Assembly: GCA_946410305.1 (NCBI GenBank)
Contig: CAMJZV010000015.1
Location: forward strand, 17,391-81,390
Direction of reading: 5' to 3'
Source of the DNA: an uncultured Prevotellaceae bacterium
GTDB lineage: Bacteria; Bacteroidota; Bacteroidia; Bacteroidales; Bacteroidaceae
DNA length: 64,000 nt
Below the pieces are notes generated by a model. The model saw only the letters and a list, made by a program, of their open reading frames with translations. It had not been told where the DNA came from and did not search any database. Positions 25,270 through 33,694 of this stretch are shown one piece after another. A program made the position numbers and the translations under genes. How positions within the stretch are numbered: position 1 is the first letter of the stretch; each line of letters opens with the position of its first letter.

Positions 25270-25755
25270 CTATTTCTTATCGAGGCCATAGAGATGAGCC
25301 AGCGCTGCCACCGCCCTTCTCCAGTCGGTATCAAGCGAGAAACGTGTCATACTGTCAGCACTATTGTAGTAGCTGAGTACGAGTTCTGTATCCTTATCGT
25401 TGAACAGTGGATTCGAGTAACTGGCATCCATGAACATCTTAATCATCTTCACTTGCTGTACGTTGGGCTTGGTGGTCGACTCAATGAGTTTCTCCACGTA
25501 GAAGTTGACGAAGTTGTCCATGGCGATGGCCTGTTTGTCGAGGAAGATTACGCTGGAGTCTGGCATCTCCTCTTGCATCTTGATAGCCATGTAGTTCAGC
25601 GCGTCGAGCTTGAACTGGCTAATCTGTTTCACTACGCTGTTAGCTTTAGGGTCACTAACAGTAGCCTTGGCTTTCTGACGCAATTGGTTATAAGCTTCTT
25701 GTCCTTGTGCAGTGGTGGCGATGGCCAGCAGTGCAAATAATATCCATTTCTTCAT
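25270..25755 (-). CDS. Secreted protein of unknown function
   Basis: 161 residues with a signal peptide (MKKWILFALLAIATTAQGQ). The mature part is helical, with a conserved-looking core 'QFKLDALNYMAIKMQEEM' then 'LDKQAIAMDNFVNFYVEKL'. I do not recognise a named family beyond similarity in style to Bacteroidota periplasmic DUF proteins. Its ATG overlaps the stop of the ABC ATPase gene by 4 bp (ATGA), so expression is coupled to that gene. Confidence 0.75.
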   Translation of the reverse strand: MKKWILFALLAIATTAQGQEAYNQLRQKAKATVSDPKANSVVKQISQFKLDALNYMAIKMQEEMPDSSVIFLDKQAIAMDNFVNFYVEKLIESTTKPNVQQVKMIKMFMDASYSNPLFNDKDTELVLSYYNSADSMTRFSLDTDWRRAVAALAHLYGLDKK

Positions 25756-27053
25756 ATCTGTTTCTTTAAGAATAGGTTGTTTGTAATGACGTTAGGCAAC
25801 TCTTCCTGATAGTGAGTCACCATGATAAGGGTCTTGCCTCTACGCTGACAAAATGTCTCTATGATGTCCTTGGTGAGCCTGCGGTTCCAGAGATCCAGAC
25901 CATGCAGGGGCTCGTCGAGTATCAGCAGTTGCGGGTCTTTCACGAAGGCTCGTGCCAGCAATACCAATCGCTGTTCTCCACTAGAGAGCTGTAAGAATGG
26001 CTTGTCAGCTAAGTCTCCGACGCCAAACATGTCAAGCCACCAGCGACACTTGTCATAGTCTTGTGGGTTGGGCACGGCATATAGTCCGATAGAGTCCATC
26101 AGTCCACTGGCGACGATACGGATGGCTGGCAGGTTGCGCTTGTAGCTACGATGCATCTCAGGCGACACGTAGCCGATATGTTTCTTGATGTCCCAAATGC
26201 TCTCACCCGAACCACGTGGACGATCAAAGAGGGTAATATCACAGGCATAGCTTTGAGGGTTGTCTGCACATACCAGCGACAGCAGTGTCGACTTGCCGCT
26301 ACCGTTCTGTCCAGAGAGTGCCCAACGCTCACCATTGCGTACCGTCCAGTTGAGGTCTTCCAGAATGGTGCGTTCGCCATAGCGTATAGAGACATTTTTC
26401 ATGTCTATGACGTGCTGGCAGTCGTAGTCATTGTCTGTATAGGGAAGTGACAGAATCGCTTCCTGCTGAGAAGGTGACAATACATGGGGTGGAACAGGCT
26501 CTTGTGTGCCCATCCATTTGACTTCGCTGACAAATGCAGGTATGTCATCAGTCTTCGACATGACGAGCATGATTTCCATATCCCGTTCCTCTGCCAACAG
26601 CTTCAACAGGTCTCTCAGCTGGTCGCGCGTCTCTGCATCCAGTCCGATGAACGGGTTGTCCATGATTAGAAGTTTTGGGTCGGCGAAGAGTGTCTTCGTC
26701 AACTGGAACTTGCGCAGTTCACCACTCGACAGGGTGATGATATACTTATCCAGAAACTCCTCCATGTGGAACAACTCATACAGTTGGTCGCGCAGCTTGC
26801 GGCGCTCTGCCGTATCCTCACCCGCCAGCAGGTAGGCCCGTTGCAACAGTTCGCCAACGGTGGGCGTCTCGTGGTCTATATCGTGCTGGTTCCAGCGTAG
26901 TTGCAGATAATATTGTCCGTCAACGTTCACACCATAGGAGTCAGTAAAGGCGATATAGCGCACCTTGTCTGAGGCCAACTGTTTTCTCAGCTGGTCTACA
27001 TACAGTGTCTTACCACTTCCGTTACGTCCTGCTATGGCGGTTATTTTTGACAT
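25752..27053 (-). CDS. Duplicated ABC ATPase, ModF-like
   Basis: 433 residues with two ABC ATP-binding domains and no membrane helices. Domain 1 (about 1-200) has Walker A AGRNGSGKTLYV, a signature-like LSSGELRKFQ and Walker B LLIMDNPF. Domain 2 (about 215-433) has SGQNGSGKSTLL, LSSGEQRLVLLARA and LLILDEPLHGLD. Both halves look catalytically competent, though the domain 1 Walker B ends in Asn-Pro instead of Glu-Pro. This arrangement is that of ModF/PhrA, linked to molybdate handling in E. coli, but no mod transporter is nearby. It overlaps ruvC by 13 bp. Confidence 0.85.
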   Translation of the reverse strand: MSKITAIAGRNGSGKTLYVDQLRKQLASDKVRYIAFTDSYGVNVDGQYYLQLRWNQHDIDHETPTVGELLQRAYLLAGEDTAERRKLRDQLYELFHMEEFLDKYIITLSSGELRKFQLTKTLFADPKLLIMDNPFIGLDAETRDQLRDLLKLLAEERDMEIMLVMSKTDDIPAFVSEVKWMGTQEPVPPHVLSPSQQEAILSLPYTDNDYDCQHVIDMKNVSIRYGERTILEDLNWTVRNGERWALSGQNGSGKSTLLSLVCADNPQSYACDITLFDRPRGSGESIWDIKKHIGYVSPEMHRSYKRNLPAIRIVASGLMDSIGLYAVPNPQDYDKCRWWLDMFGVGDLADKPFLQLSSGEQRLVLLARAFVKDPQLLILDEPLHGLDLWNRRLTKDIIETFCQRRGKTLIMVTHYQEELPNVITNNLFLKKQI

Positions 27054-27607
27054 GTCTTGCTAACTTTTTCTTTGTTCTTGACGATAAAGTCCTTCCAACC
27101 CTTATAGTGAGCCTGTGACTCTGGGCGATTCATCTGCATGAAGTGACAGTAGGCGGCTCCCAGGGCGTCAGTGGCATCCATAAACTTCGATAGTGCATCC
27201 TTGTCGAACTTCAGCATGCGTTGCAGCATGCCTGCCACTTGTTCCTTCGAGGCAGCACCATTGCCCGTAATAGCCATTTTGATTTTCATAGGTGCATACT
27301 CATGGACGGGAACGCCTCGCTGGATGGCTGCGGCTATGGCAGTACCCTGGGCACGTCCTAACTTCAGCGTGGTCTGCACGTTCTTGTTAAGGAATGGTGC
27401 CTCAATAGCCATCTCGTCGGGCAGATACCCCTCGATGATGCCTGTCACACGCTCGAAGATATGTCCCAACTTCAGGTAGCCGTCACCAAACTTGCGGAGG
27501 TCGATGACGCCCATCGTCACCATCTCTGCTTTGTTGCCTTGCACCTTGATGACGCCATATCCCATGATGTTCGTTCCAGGGTCTATGCCCAATATCACTT
27601 TTTCCAT
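27041..27607 (-). CDS. ruvC: Crossover junction endodeoxyribonuclease RuvC
   Basis: 188 residues from ATG 27607. Catalytic acidic residues are in ILGIDPGTNIMGYG, 'AIEAPFLNKN' and 'DATDALGAAYCHFMQ'. It resolves Holliday junctions. The longer frame to 27646 is rejected because TACCTTTG (27623-27616) ends 8 nt before this ATG; the transcript is therefore apparently leaderless. It overlaps the ABC ATPase gene by 13 bp. Confidence 0.95.
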   Translation of the reverse strand: MEKVILGIDPGTNIMGYGVIKVQGNKAEMVTMGVIDLRKFGDGYLKLGHIFERVTGIIEGYLPDEMAIEAPFLNKNVQTTLKLGRAQGTAIAAAIQRGVPVHEYAPMKIKMAITGNGAASKEQVAGMLQRMLKFDKDALSKFMDATDALGAAYCHFMQMNRPESQAHYKGWKDFIVKNKEKVSKTCQK

Positions 27608-27615
27608 TACGTTGG

Positions 27616-27623
27616 CAAAGGTA
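27616..27623 (-). promoter_or_regulatory. ruvC: -7 promoter element of ruvC, leaderless arrangement
   Basis: TACCTTTG is read on the minus strand and ends 8 nt before the ruvC ATG, which leaves essentially no 5' untranslated region. Confidence 0.6.
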
Positions 27624-27658
27624 GTGTTATTTGTGTAAAACACCAAATAAAATGGGCA

Positions 27659-29290
27659 TTACTTTCGTTTGATGCTAAAGAATCCCAAACGGTGACGATG
27701 TCCTTTCTTGTGGAGTGACTTGAGAATATACATGCCTTCTGGCAGACGACTGATGTTAATCTGCTGACGATTAGTGAAGGTCTGCAGCGTACGTCCTTTC
27801 AGGTCGCAGACCATGAGCAGGTCGGCATCGAAAAGGTTGCGCTGTGGCACGTTGAGCAGACGGCCATTGTTAGGCAATAGCTTCGTCTGGACAATGGGTG
27901 CCGTCGTCGTTTCCACATAGCGGATGGGCGCACTCTCGTTGCCGTAGCGGTCGAGGGCTGTGACAGCATAGTGCAGCATGGGCTTGTTGGCTGTGCGACG
28001 AATGCTTATCTGTTGTCCTGCATGGCGTATGACAATGAGGTTCTCAGGTCGCGTGATGTCAACAGGCTCTTCCGTTGAGGCATATATATTATATAATAGG
28101 TATGGACTGTCGCTGCGGTCTATAGCACCGCTCCACGAGAGGTTGTCGCCTCCTTGTGTGTGCTCCACATTCAGTAGTGTGGGGGCTGTCGGGGCAATGC
28201 TCTGTGCCCATGTCATAGGTGGTGTAAGTGCAGGATGGCGGTCTGTCTGGAGCATGAGGTCATAGACTCCTTTCACGTTATCTAACAGGAATTTCGTACG
28301 GAAATGGCAATGACCTATCCCCAACTGACGGGTAACGCAGAGTTGTCGTTTCACCTCTGCCAGTGGCCAGTTGCGCTCTGTCGGATGTAGCATGTAGGTT
28401 CCCAATCCTGACACGATGGTGCGTCCGCAGCTCTGCTCCTGCCAGTCGATGGCAAATGGGTAGAAGTTGTTGCCCGAGAAGTACATCATCGGGTAGAGCT
28501 GATCCATCAGTCCATCGCGCAGCCAACCCTGTGCATCCTGTGCTACGCGGTTGTAGGCATCCCAGCCATTTGAGCGATAATGCGACAAGTTACCAAATTT
28601 GCCAATGGGTGAACAGCTCATCTTTACCCATGGCTTGTGTCGCTTGACCCGTTCGTTGACGCGACGGACAATACGGGTAATATTCTCATGATACATCCTG
28701 CCGCGCCACGTTTCCGGATAGCGGATATAGTCCAGGTGGATGCCATCGATGTCATAGCGTGTGGTAATCTCCTCACAAATGTTGGCGATATAGTCTGCCG
28801 TTCCGTAGGCCTCAGGATTCATGTAACCCTCCTCACCGATACGCTTTACCAGTGACGGATAGCGTCGGCGCACCCATTTGCAGCCTGCCGTGTTCCATTT
28901 ACCAATGGGGATAGCCACTACCCAGGCATGTATCTCCATACCACGTCGGTGGCACTCGTCGATGGCAAACTGTAGCACGTCGTAGCCAGGTGTCTTTCCT
29001 GGTACCCCAGAGAAGCTGCCCTCCCACGGCTCTAGATCAGATTGGTAGGCGGTAGTGGCACGAACACGTGTCTGAAACAACACCGTATTGACGTTGATGG
29101 CCTTCAACTGGTCGAGCATCCTGCAGAGATCTTCCTGCTGTCGCTGGATGCCCATGCCTTCGTGTGCATAATTCTTGGGCCAGTCCAGTCCACCGAGGGT
29201 TGTCAGCCATACCGCTCGCACCTCATGTTTCGGTTGGGCAGCCACAGAAAGCACACAGAATATAAGGAATATGTAAAGAAATCTTTTCAA
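27659..29290 (-). CDS. Family 10-like glycosyl hydrolase (GHL10/DUF187, DigH-like)
   Basis: 543 residues with a signal peptide (MKRFLYIFLIFCVLSVAAQ). The catalytic-type TIM barrel covers about 22-330: 'EVRAVWLTTLGGLDWP', 'VLFQTRVRATTAYQSDLEPW', 'GMEIHAWVVAIP', 'DGIHLDYIRYP' and 'DQLYPMMYFSG'. E. coli DigH of this group cleaves denuded peptidoglycan glycans. A fibronectin-III-like domain (about 355-460) and a terminal 75-residue module (MVCDLKGRTLQTF then ISRLPEGMYILKSL) follow. The last module resembles a type IX secretion C-terminal sorting domain. It is divergent from cstA across a heptamer repeat. Confidence 0.87.
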   Translation of the reverse strand: MKRFLYIFLIFCVLSVAAQPKHEVRAVWLTTLGGLDWPKNYAHEGMGIQRQQEDLCRMLDQLKAINVNTVLFQTRVRATTAYQSDLEPWEGSFSGVPGKTPGYDVLQFAIDECHRRGMEIHAWVVAIPIGKWNTAGCKWVRRRYPSLVKRIGEEGYMNPEAYGTADYIANICEEITTRYDIDGIHLDYIRYPETWRGRMYHENITRIVRRVNERVKRHKPWVKMSCSPIGKFGNLSHYRSNGWDAYNRVAQDAQGWLRDGLMDQLYPMMYFSGNNFYPFAIDWQEQSCGRTIVSGLGTYMLHPTERNWPLAEVKRQLCVTRQLGIGHCHFRTKFLLDNVKGVYDLMLQTDRHPALTPPMTWAQSIAPTAPTLLNVEHTQGGDNLSWSGAIDRSDSPYLLYNIYASTEEPVDITRPENLIVIRHAGQQISIRRTANKPMLHYAVTALDRYGNESAPIRYVETTTAPIVQTKLLPNNGRLLNVPQRNLFDADLLMVCDLKGRTLQTFTNRQQINISRLPEGMYILKSLHKKGHRHRLGFFSIKRK

Positions 29291-29308
29291 TTTTCAACTT
29301 TTTGCCTG

Positions 29309-29316
29309 CAAAGGTA
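29309..29316 (-). promoter_or_regulatory. -7 promoter element of the GHL10 gene
   Basis: TACCTTTG is read on the minus strand, 18 nt upstream of the ATG. The -33 region of this promoter falls in the tandem heptamer repeat. Confidence 0.6.
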
Positions 29317-29326
29317 CAAAATATTT

Positions 29327-29354
29327 CATAATTCATAATTCATAATTCATAATT
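29327..29354. repeat. Four tandem CATAATT heptamers between divergent promoters
   Basis: CATAATT is repeated four times without interruption. The array lies between the -7 boxes of the GHL10 gene (29309-29316) and cstA (29360-29367), and covers the -33 region of both. A change in copy number would alter spacer sequence and upstream contacts. Confidence 0.8.
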
Positions 29355-29359
29355 ATTCG

Positions 29360-29367
29360 TACCTTTG
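29360..29367 (+). promoter_or_regulatory. -7 promoter element of cstA
   Basis: TACCTTTG lies 29 nt upstream of the cstA ATG at 29397, directly after the heptamer array. Confidence 0.6.
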
Positions 29368-29396
29368 CAACGTTTTACATAACTAACACCGAAAAA

Positions 29397-30857
29397 ATGA
29401 TTACTTTTTCTTTGAGTTTTGTAGCTCTTATTCTGGGTTATCTGTTTTATGGTCGTTTTGTATCCCACATGTTTGGCCCTGACGACCGTGTTACTCCCGC
29501 TGTAGCAAAAGCTGACGGGGTTGACTACATTGTTCTTCCCAACTGGAAGGTTTTCATGATTCAGTTTCTGAACATTGCAGGTACAGGACCAATCTTTGGT
29601 GCCATTATGGGTGCTAAGTTCGGTCCAGTAGCTTATTTGTGGATTGTTCTCGGTTGCATCTTTGCGGGAGCCACTCACGACTATCTCAGTGGCATGCTGT
29701 CTATGCGCCATGATGGTGCCAGTTTGCCAGAACTGATTGGTAAGTATCTGGGTAAGACGACAAAAGCTATCATGCTAGTATTTACTGTGTTGCTGCTTAT
29801 TATGGTGGGTACGGTGTTCGTTTATTCACCTGCTGAGATCTTGCACACGATGGGTGGCGAGACCATGATGTGGGTAGGCATTATCTTTGTCTATTACATC
29901 ATCGCGACGATGCTTCCTATCGATAAGATAATAGGTAAGATATATCCATTATTTGCCTTCTCGCTGCTCTTCATGGCTGCAGCCCTGATGATCGTACTCT
30001 TTATCAAGATGCCGCACCTGCCAGAGTTGTGGACGAATTTCTACAATATGGGTAAGGAAGCACAGCCTGAGAAATGGACGGATGCCATCTTCCCTGCCTT
30101 GTTTATCACGATTGCTTGTGGTGCTATCTCTGGCTTCCATGCTACGCAGAGCCCACTCATGGCCCGCTGTGTGAAAAGCGAGAAGATGGGACGCCCCATT
30201 TTCTATGGTGCTATGATTACCGAGGGTATGGTAGCACTCATCTGGGCTACTGTTTCCATGTGGTTCTTCTATGGTGACCCCACACCAGGTTACGAGCTGA
30301 TTGCTGGTGCTGAGAAAGGTTTCTATACCTCTGCTCCTGCTGTTGTCAACCTCGTTTGCAACGACTGGTTGGGTGTTGTGGGAGCCATCTTCGCAATGCT
30401 GGGTGTCGTTGCTGCACCTATTACCAGTGGTGATACTGCTTTCCGCTCTGGTAGACTGATTGTTGCAGAGTGGTTGAAGATGAACCAGCGCCCCATTGCC
30501 AAGCGCCTGATGATCTGTATCCCGATGTTTGGTGTGTCGATAGCTATGCTTGTTTGGCAGATAGAGAATCCTGATGGCTTCAACACCATCTGGCAGTATT
30601 TCGGTTGGAGCAATCAGGCATTGTCTGTATTCACCTTATGGACGCTGACAGTTTATCTGGTACGCAACAAGAAGTGCTTCTGGGTGACGCTTATTCCTGC
30701 CTTGCTGATGACCACCGTCTGCTCTACCTACTTCTTCGTATCGAAGCAGATGCTTGGACTGAATGATACTGGCTATATCTTTGGCCTTGTCTGTCTGGTT
30801 GTTGCCTGTATCTGGTTTGTCCTTTGGTATCTTAAAGAAATTAAAATCATCAAATAA
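29397..30857 (+). CDS. cstA: CstA-family carbon starvation / pyruvate-peptide transporter
   Basis: 486 residues, shorter than E. coli CstA (about 700) but typical of the Bacteroidota form. About 13-14 membrane helices. The CstA signature is clear: 'FLNIAGTGPIFGAIMGAKFG', 'GATHDYLSGMLSMRHDG' and 'FHATQSPLMARCVK'. It imports pyruvate or small peptides during carbon limitation. It leads a plus-strand run with nadC 14 bp behind it. Confidence 0.92.
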   Translation: MITFSLSFVALILGYLFYGRFVSHMFGPDDRVTPAVAKADGVDYIVLPNWKVFMIQFLNIAGTGPIFGAIMGAKFGPVAYLWIVLGCIFAGATHDYLSGMLSMRHDGASLPELIGKYLGKTTKAIMLVFTVLLLIMVGTVFVYSPAEILHTMGGETMMWVGIIFVYYIIATMLPIDKIIGKIYPLFAFSLLFMAAALMIVLFIKMPHLPELWTNFYNMGKEAQPEKWTDAIFPALFITIACGAISGFHATQSPLMARCVKSEKMGRPIFYGAMITEGMVALIWATVSMWFFYGDPTPGYELIAGAEKGFYTSAPAVVNLVCNDWLGVVGAIFAMLGVVAAPITSGDTAFRSGRLIVAEWLKMNQRPIAKRLMICIPMFGVSIAMLVWQIENPDGFNTIWQYFGWSNQALSVFTLWTLTVYLVRNKKCFWVTLIPALLMTTVCSTYFFVSKQMLGLNDTGYIFGLVCLVVACIWFVLWYLKEIKIIK

Positions 30858-30871
30858 AATAATAGTAGCAT

Positions 30872-31753
30872 ATGTTAAGTATTGATTTCTATAGGCCTAA
30901 CTACGACATGGATGTCAAGGAACTTGTAGACAAACTGATAGACCTCTCGTTTGCAGAGGATATTGGTGATGGTGACCACACCACCTTGTGTTGTATTCCT
31001 GAGGATGCGATGGGTAAGTCGCACCTGCTCATCAAGGAAGATGGTATCCTGGCAGGCGTAGAGGTTGCCAAAGAGGTGTTCCATCGTTTCGACCCCACCA
31101 TGCAGGTTGAGGTGTTGATGCAGGACGGTGCCCGTGTCAAGAAGGGCGACATCGCCATGATAGTGACTGGTAAGACGCGTTCACTGTTGCAGACCGAGCG
31201 CCTCATGCTGAACATCATGCAGCGCATGAGTGGTATTGCCACCATGACCGATAAGTATGTGCAGCACCTGAAGGGTACCAAGACCCGTGTGCTTGACACG
31301 CGTAAGACCACTCCTGGCATGCGCATGCTGGAGAAGCAGGCTGTCAAGATTGGTGGTGGCTGTAACCACCGTATCGGACTGTTCGACATGATTCTGCTGA
31401 AGGACAACCACGTAGATTTCGCTGGTGGCATCGTCAACGCTATCGAGCGCTGTCACGCTTATCTCAAGGAGAAGGGTCTCGACCTGAAGATTGAGATTGA
31501 GGTACGCTCGTTCGACGAGCTTCAGCAGGTGCTCGACCACGGTGGTGTAGACCGCATCATGCTTGACAACTTCTCTGTGCCTGACACAAAAATTGCCGTT
31601 GACAAAATCAACGGTCGCTATGAGACGGAGTCCTCTGGTGGCATCACCTTCGATACCATTCGTGACTATGCCGAGCAGGGTGTTGACTTCATCAGCGTTG
31701 GTGCGCTGACACACTCTGTCAAGGGACTTGACATGTCATTCAAAGCATGCTAA
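30872..31753 (+). CDS. nadC: Nicotinate-nucleotide pyrophosphorylase (carboxylating)
   Basis: 293 residues, the usual length. Signatures: 'EDIGDGDHTTLCCIPED', 'RMSGIATMTDKYV', 'RVLDTRKTTPGMRMLEKQAV', 'GGGCNHRIGLFDMILLKDNH' and 'VDFISVGALTHSVKGLDMS'. It converts quinolinate and PRPP to nicotinate mononucleotide in NAD synthesis. The 3' end overlaps the M23 lipoprotein gene by 7 bp. Confidence 0.96.
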   Translation: MLSIDFYRPNYDMDVKELVDKLIDLSFAEDIGDGDHTTLCCIPEDAMGKSHLLIKEDGILAGVEVAKEVFHRFDPTMQVEVLMQDGARVKKGDIAMIVTGKTRSLLQTERLMLNIMQRMSGIATMTDKYVQHLKGTKTRVLDTRKTTPGMRMLEKQAVKIGGGCNHRIGLFDMILLKDNHVDFAGGIVNAIERCHAYLKEKGLDLKIEIEVRSFDELQQVLDHGGVDRIMLDNFSVPDTKIAVDKINGRYETESSGGITFDTIRDYAEQGVDFISVGALTHSVKGLDMSFKAC

Positions 31754-32919
31754 GACTCACATTTCTTCTATGCTGTGTGCTATTGCTGACAGGCTGTGGT
31801 TCTGATGAATCCGAGCCTGTCGGCATTCATGATGTCGCTTATCAATCGCCCGTCGACTACGAGATAGTCCTTGCGGGCAATTTTGGTGAGCCACGTCCGT
31901 TCCATTTTCATGGTGGCTTGGATGTCAAGACCGACAATCAGGAGGGCAAGCTCATCTATTCCATTGCCGACGGCTATGTCAGTCGCCTGACCATCAATAT
32001 GTATGGCTTCGGCAATGCCATCTACGTCTCTCACCCTGATGGCAACACCAGTGTCTATTGTCATCTGAAGCGCTTCGACGATAAATACGAGGCTCTGCTT
32101 CAGCGCACAGGCAAAGACACGCTGTCTCTGGTTTTGCCAGCGAATAAATATCCCGTCAAGGCTGGCGACCTCATTGCCATCAGTGGCAATACGGGCCACT
32201 CCACAGGTCCTCATTTGCATCTGGAACTGCATGACACCAAGACGTGGGTGCTGCGCGACCCGTTGATAAAGCTGGCCAGCATTATTGCTGACACCGTTGC
32301 TCCGCAGGCTCACTCCTTTATGGCCTATCCCCAGGATGGCGAGGGCGTCTTCAATGGTGGCTTTACCAAGCAGACCTTCGGCTTCGGACAACCAGACACC
32401 AAGGTGCAACACAGCGAATGGACGCTGAACCGCGAATTCACGGCGTGGGGCAGGGTAGGCTTTGCTCTTTGGGCTGATGACTATAGCGAGAAGACCTACA
32501 ATCACTATGGCATCCGCTATACCCGGTTGCTGGTTGATGGTCAGGAGGTGTTCCATAGCGATGTCGACAGCATCCCCATCAGCTGTCAGCCAGAGGTCAA
32601 CCAGTGGGGTGACTACGACCACTGGCGCCACAAGCGCATCTGGTATATGAAGTCGTTCCGTGAGCCAGGCATGCGACTGCCCATTCTGCATACCAACTTC
32701 GAACAAGGTGTTGTCTGCTTCTCTGAAGAACGTCCTTACCAGCTCACCTATGTCCTGCGTGACTACCAGGGCAACGAGTCACGCTATCATTTTACCGTTC
32801 ATGGTCAGCGTTATGTAGGCATCACGCCACGTCCGCATCGCACATTACTTAACAGCTATCAACTGTTTGGTCAGATTATTTGGCCGTTACGTTCTAATCG
32901 TAGAGATTTTAACACATAA
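31747..32919 (+). CDS. M23-family peptidase lipoprotein
   Basis: 390 residues. The lipoprotein signal has the lipobox LLTGC near residue 17. The LytM/M23 domain (about 35-180) keeps zinc-ligand motifs: 'FHFHGGLDVKT' (HxxxD) and 'GHSTGPHLHLELHD' (HxH). A beta-rich C-terminal domain of about 190 residues follows. M23 enzymes cut peptidoglycan cross-links or act as amidase activators. The intact ligands suggest an active enzyme at the outer membrane or periplasm. Confidence 0.9.
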   Translation: MLRLTFLLCCVLLLTGCGSDESEPVGIHDVAYQSPVDYEIVLAGNFGEPRPFHFHGGLDVKTDNQEGKLIYSIADGYVSRLTINMYGFGNAIYVSHPDGNTSVYCHLKRFDDKYEALLQRTGKDTLSLVLPANKYPVKAGDLIAISGNTGHSTGPHLHLELHDTKTWVLRDPLIKLASIIADTVAPQAHSFMAYPQDGEGVFNGGFTKQTFGFGQPDTKVQHSEWTLNREFTAWGRVGFALWADDYSEKTYNHYGIRYTRLLVDGQEVFHSDVDSIPISCQPEVNQWGDYDHWRHKRIWYMKSFREPGMRLPILHTNFEQGVVCFSEERPYQLTYVLRDYQGNESRYHFTVHGQRYVGITPRPHRTLLNSYQLFGQIIWPLRSNRRDFNT

Positions 32920-32923
32920 CATT

Positions 32924-33679
32924 ATGAATAAATTAGTACTTATAACAGGAGCGACAAGTGGCATCGGACTCGGATGTGCACGTAAGTTCGCAGAAAATGG
33001 TGACCGTCTTATTCTTACTGGTCGCAATGAACAACGGTTAGCAGAGATTTGCCAAGAACTTAGTGATAAAGGCACAAAGGTGATGACTCTTACTTTTGAT
33101 GTCAGAGACCGCGAGGCCGCTAAGAAGTGTATTAACAACTTACCTACTGAATGGCGAGCTATTGACGTCTTGGTGAATAATGCAGGTTTAGCTCTTGGTC
33201 TTGAGCCTGAATATGAGGGAAGTCTTGAAGACTGGGAGACTATGATAGATACGAACATCAAAGGTCTACTGACGATGACACGTCTGGTGGTGCCTGGTAT
33301 GGTGGATCGCAATCATGGACATATCATCAATATTGGTTCTGTTGCTGGCGATGCTGCCTATGCAGGAGGTAATGTTTACTGTGCCACTAAGGCAGCTGTC
33401 AAGGCACTTTCTGACGGTCTGCGTATTGATGTGGCCAATACTGCTATCCGTGTAACCAACTTGAAGCCAGGATTGGTGGAAACCAACTTTAGTAATGTCC
33501 GCTTTCATGGTGACACCGAGCGTGCTGCTAAATTATATACAGGTATTAAACCTCTGACTGGTGAGGATATTGCCGATGTTGCAGTTTATGCAGCCAACGC
33601 TCCAGAGCATGTACAGATTGCCGAGGTCCTGATACTTGCTACGCATCAGGCCAGCGGTAGTGTAATTGTCAGGAAGTGA
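32924..33679 (+). CDS. Short-chain dehydrogenase, YdfG-like
   Basis: 251 residues from ATG 32924 (MNKLVLITGATSGIGLGCAR); the frame to 32867 would overlap the lipoprotein gene. The classical SDR motifs are present: TGATSGIG nucleotide-binding turn, NNAG, 'INIGSVAG', and Tyr-x-x-x-Lys in 'VYCATKAAVKAL'. The order and the LKPGLVETNFS segment match NADP-dependent serine/3-hydroxy-acid dehydrogenases (YdfG). It follows the M23 gene by 4 bp. Confidence 0.9.
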   Translation: MNKLVLITGATSGIGLGCARKFAENGDRLILTGRNEQRLAEICQELSDKGTKVMTLTFDVRDREAAKKCINNLPTEWRAIDVLVNNAGLALGLEPEYEGSLEDWETMIDTNIKGLLTMTRLVVPGMVDRNHGHIINIGSVAGDAAYAGGNVYCATKAAVKALSDGLRIDVANTAIRVTNLKPGLVETNFSNVRFHGDTERAAKLYTGIKPLTGEDIADVAVYAANAPEHVQIAEVLILATHQASGSVIVRK

Positions 33680-33694
33680 TAGGCTAACAGCCTA

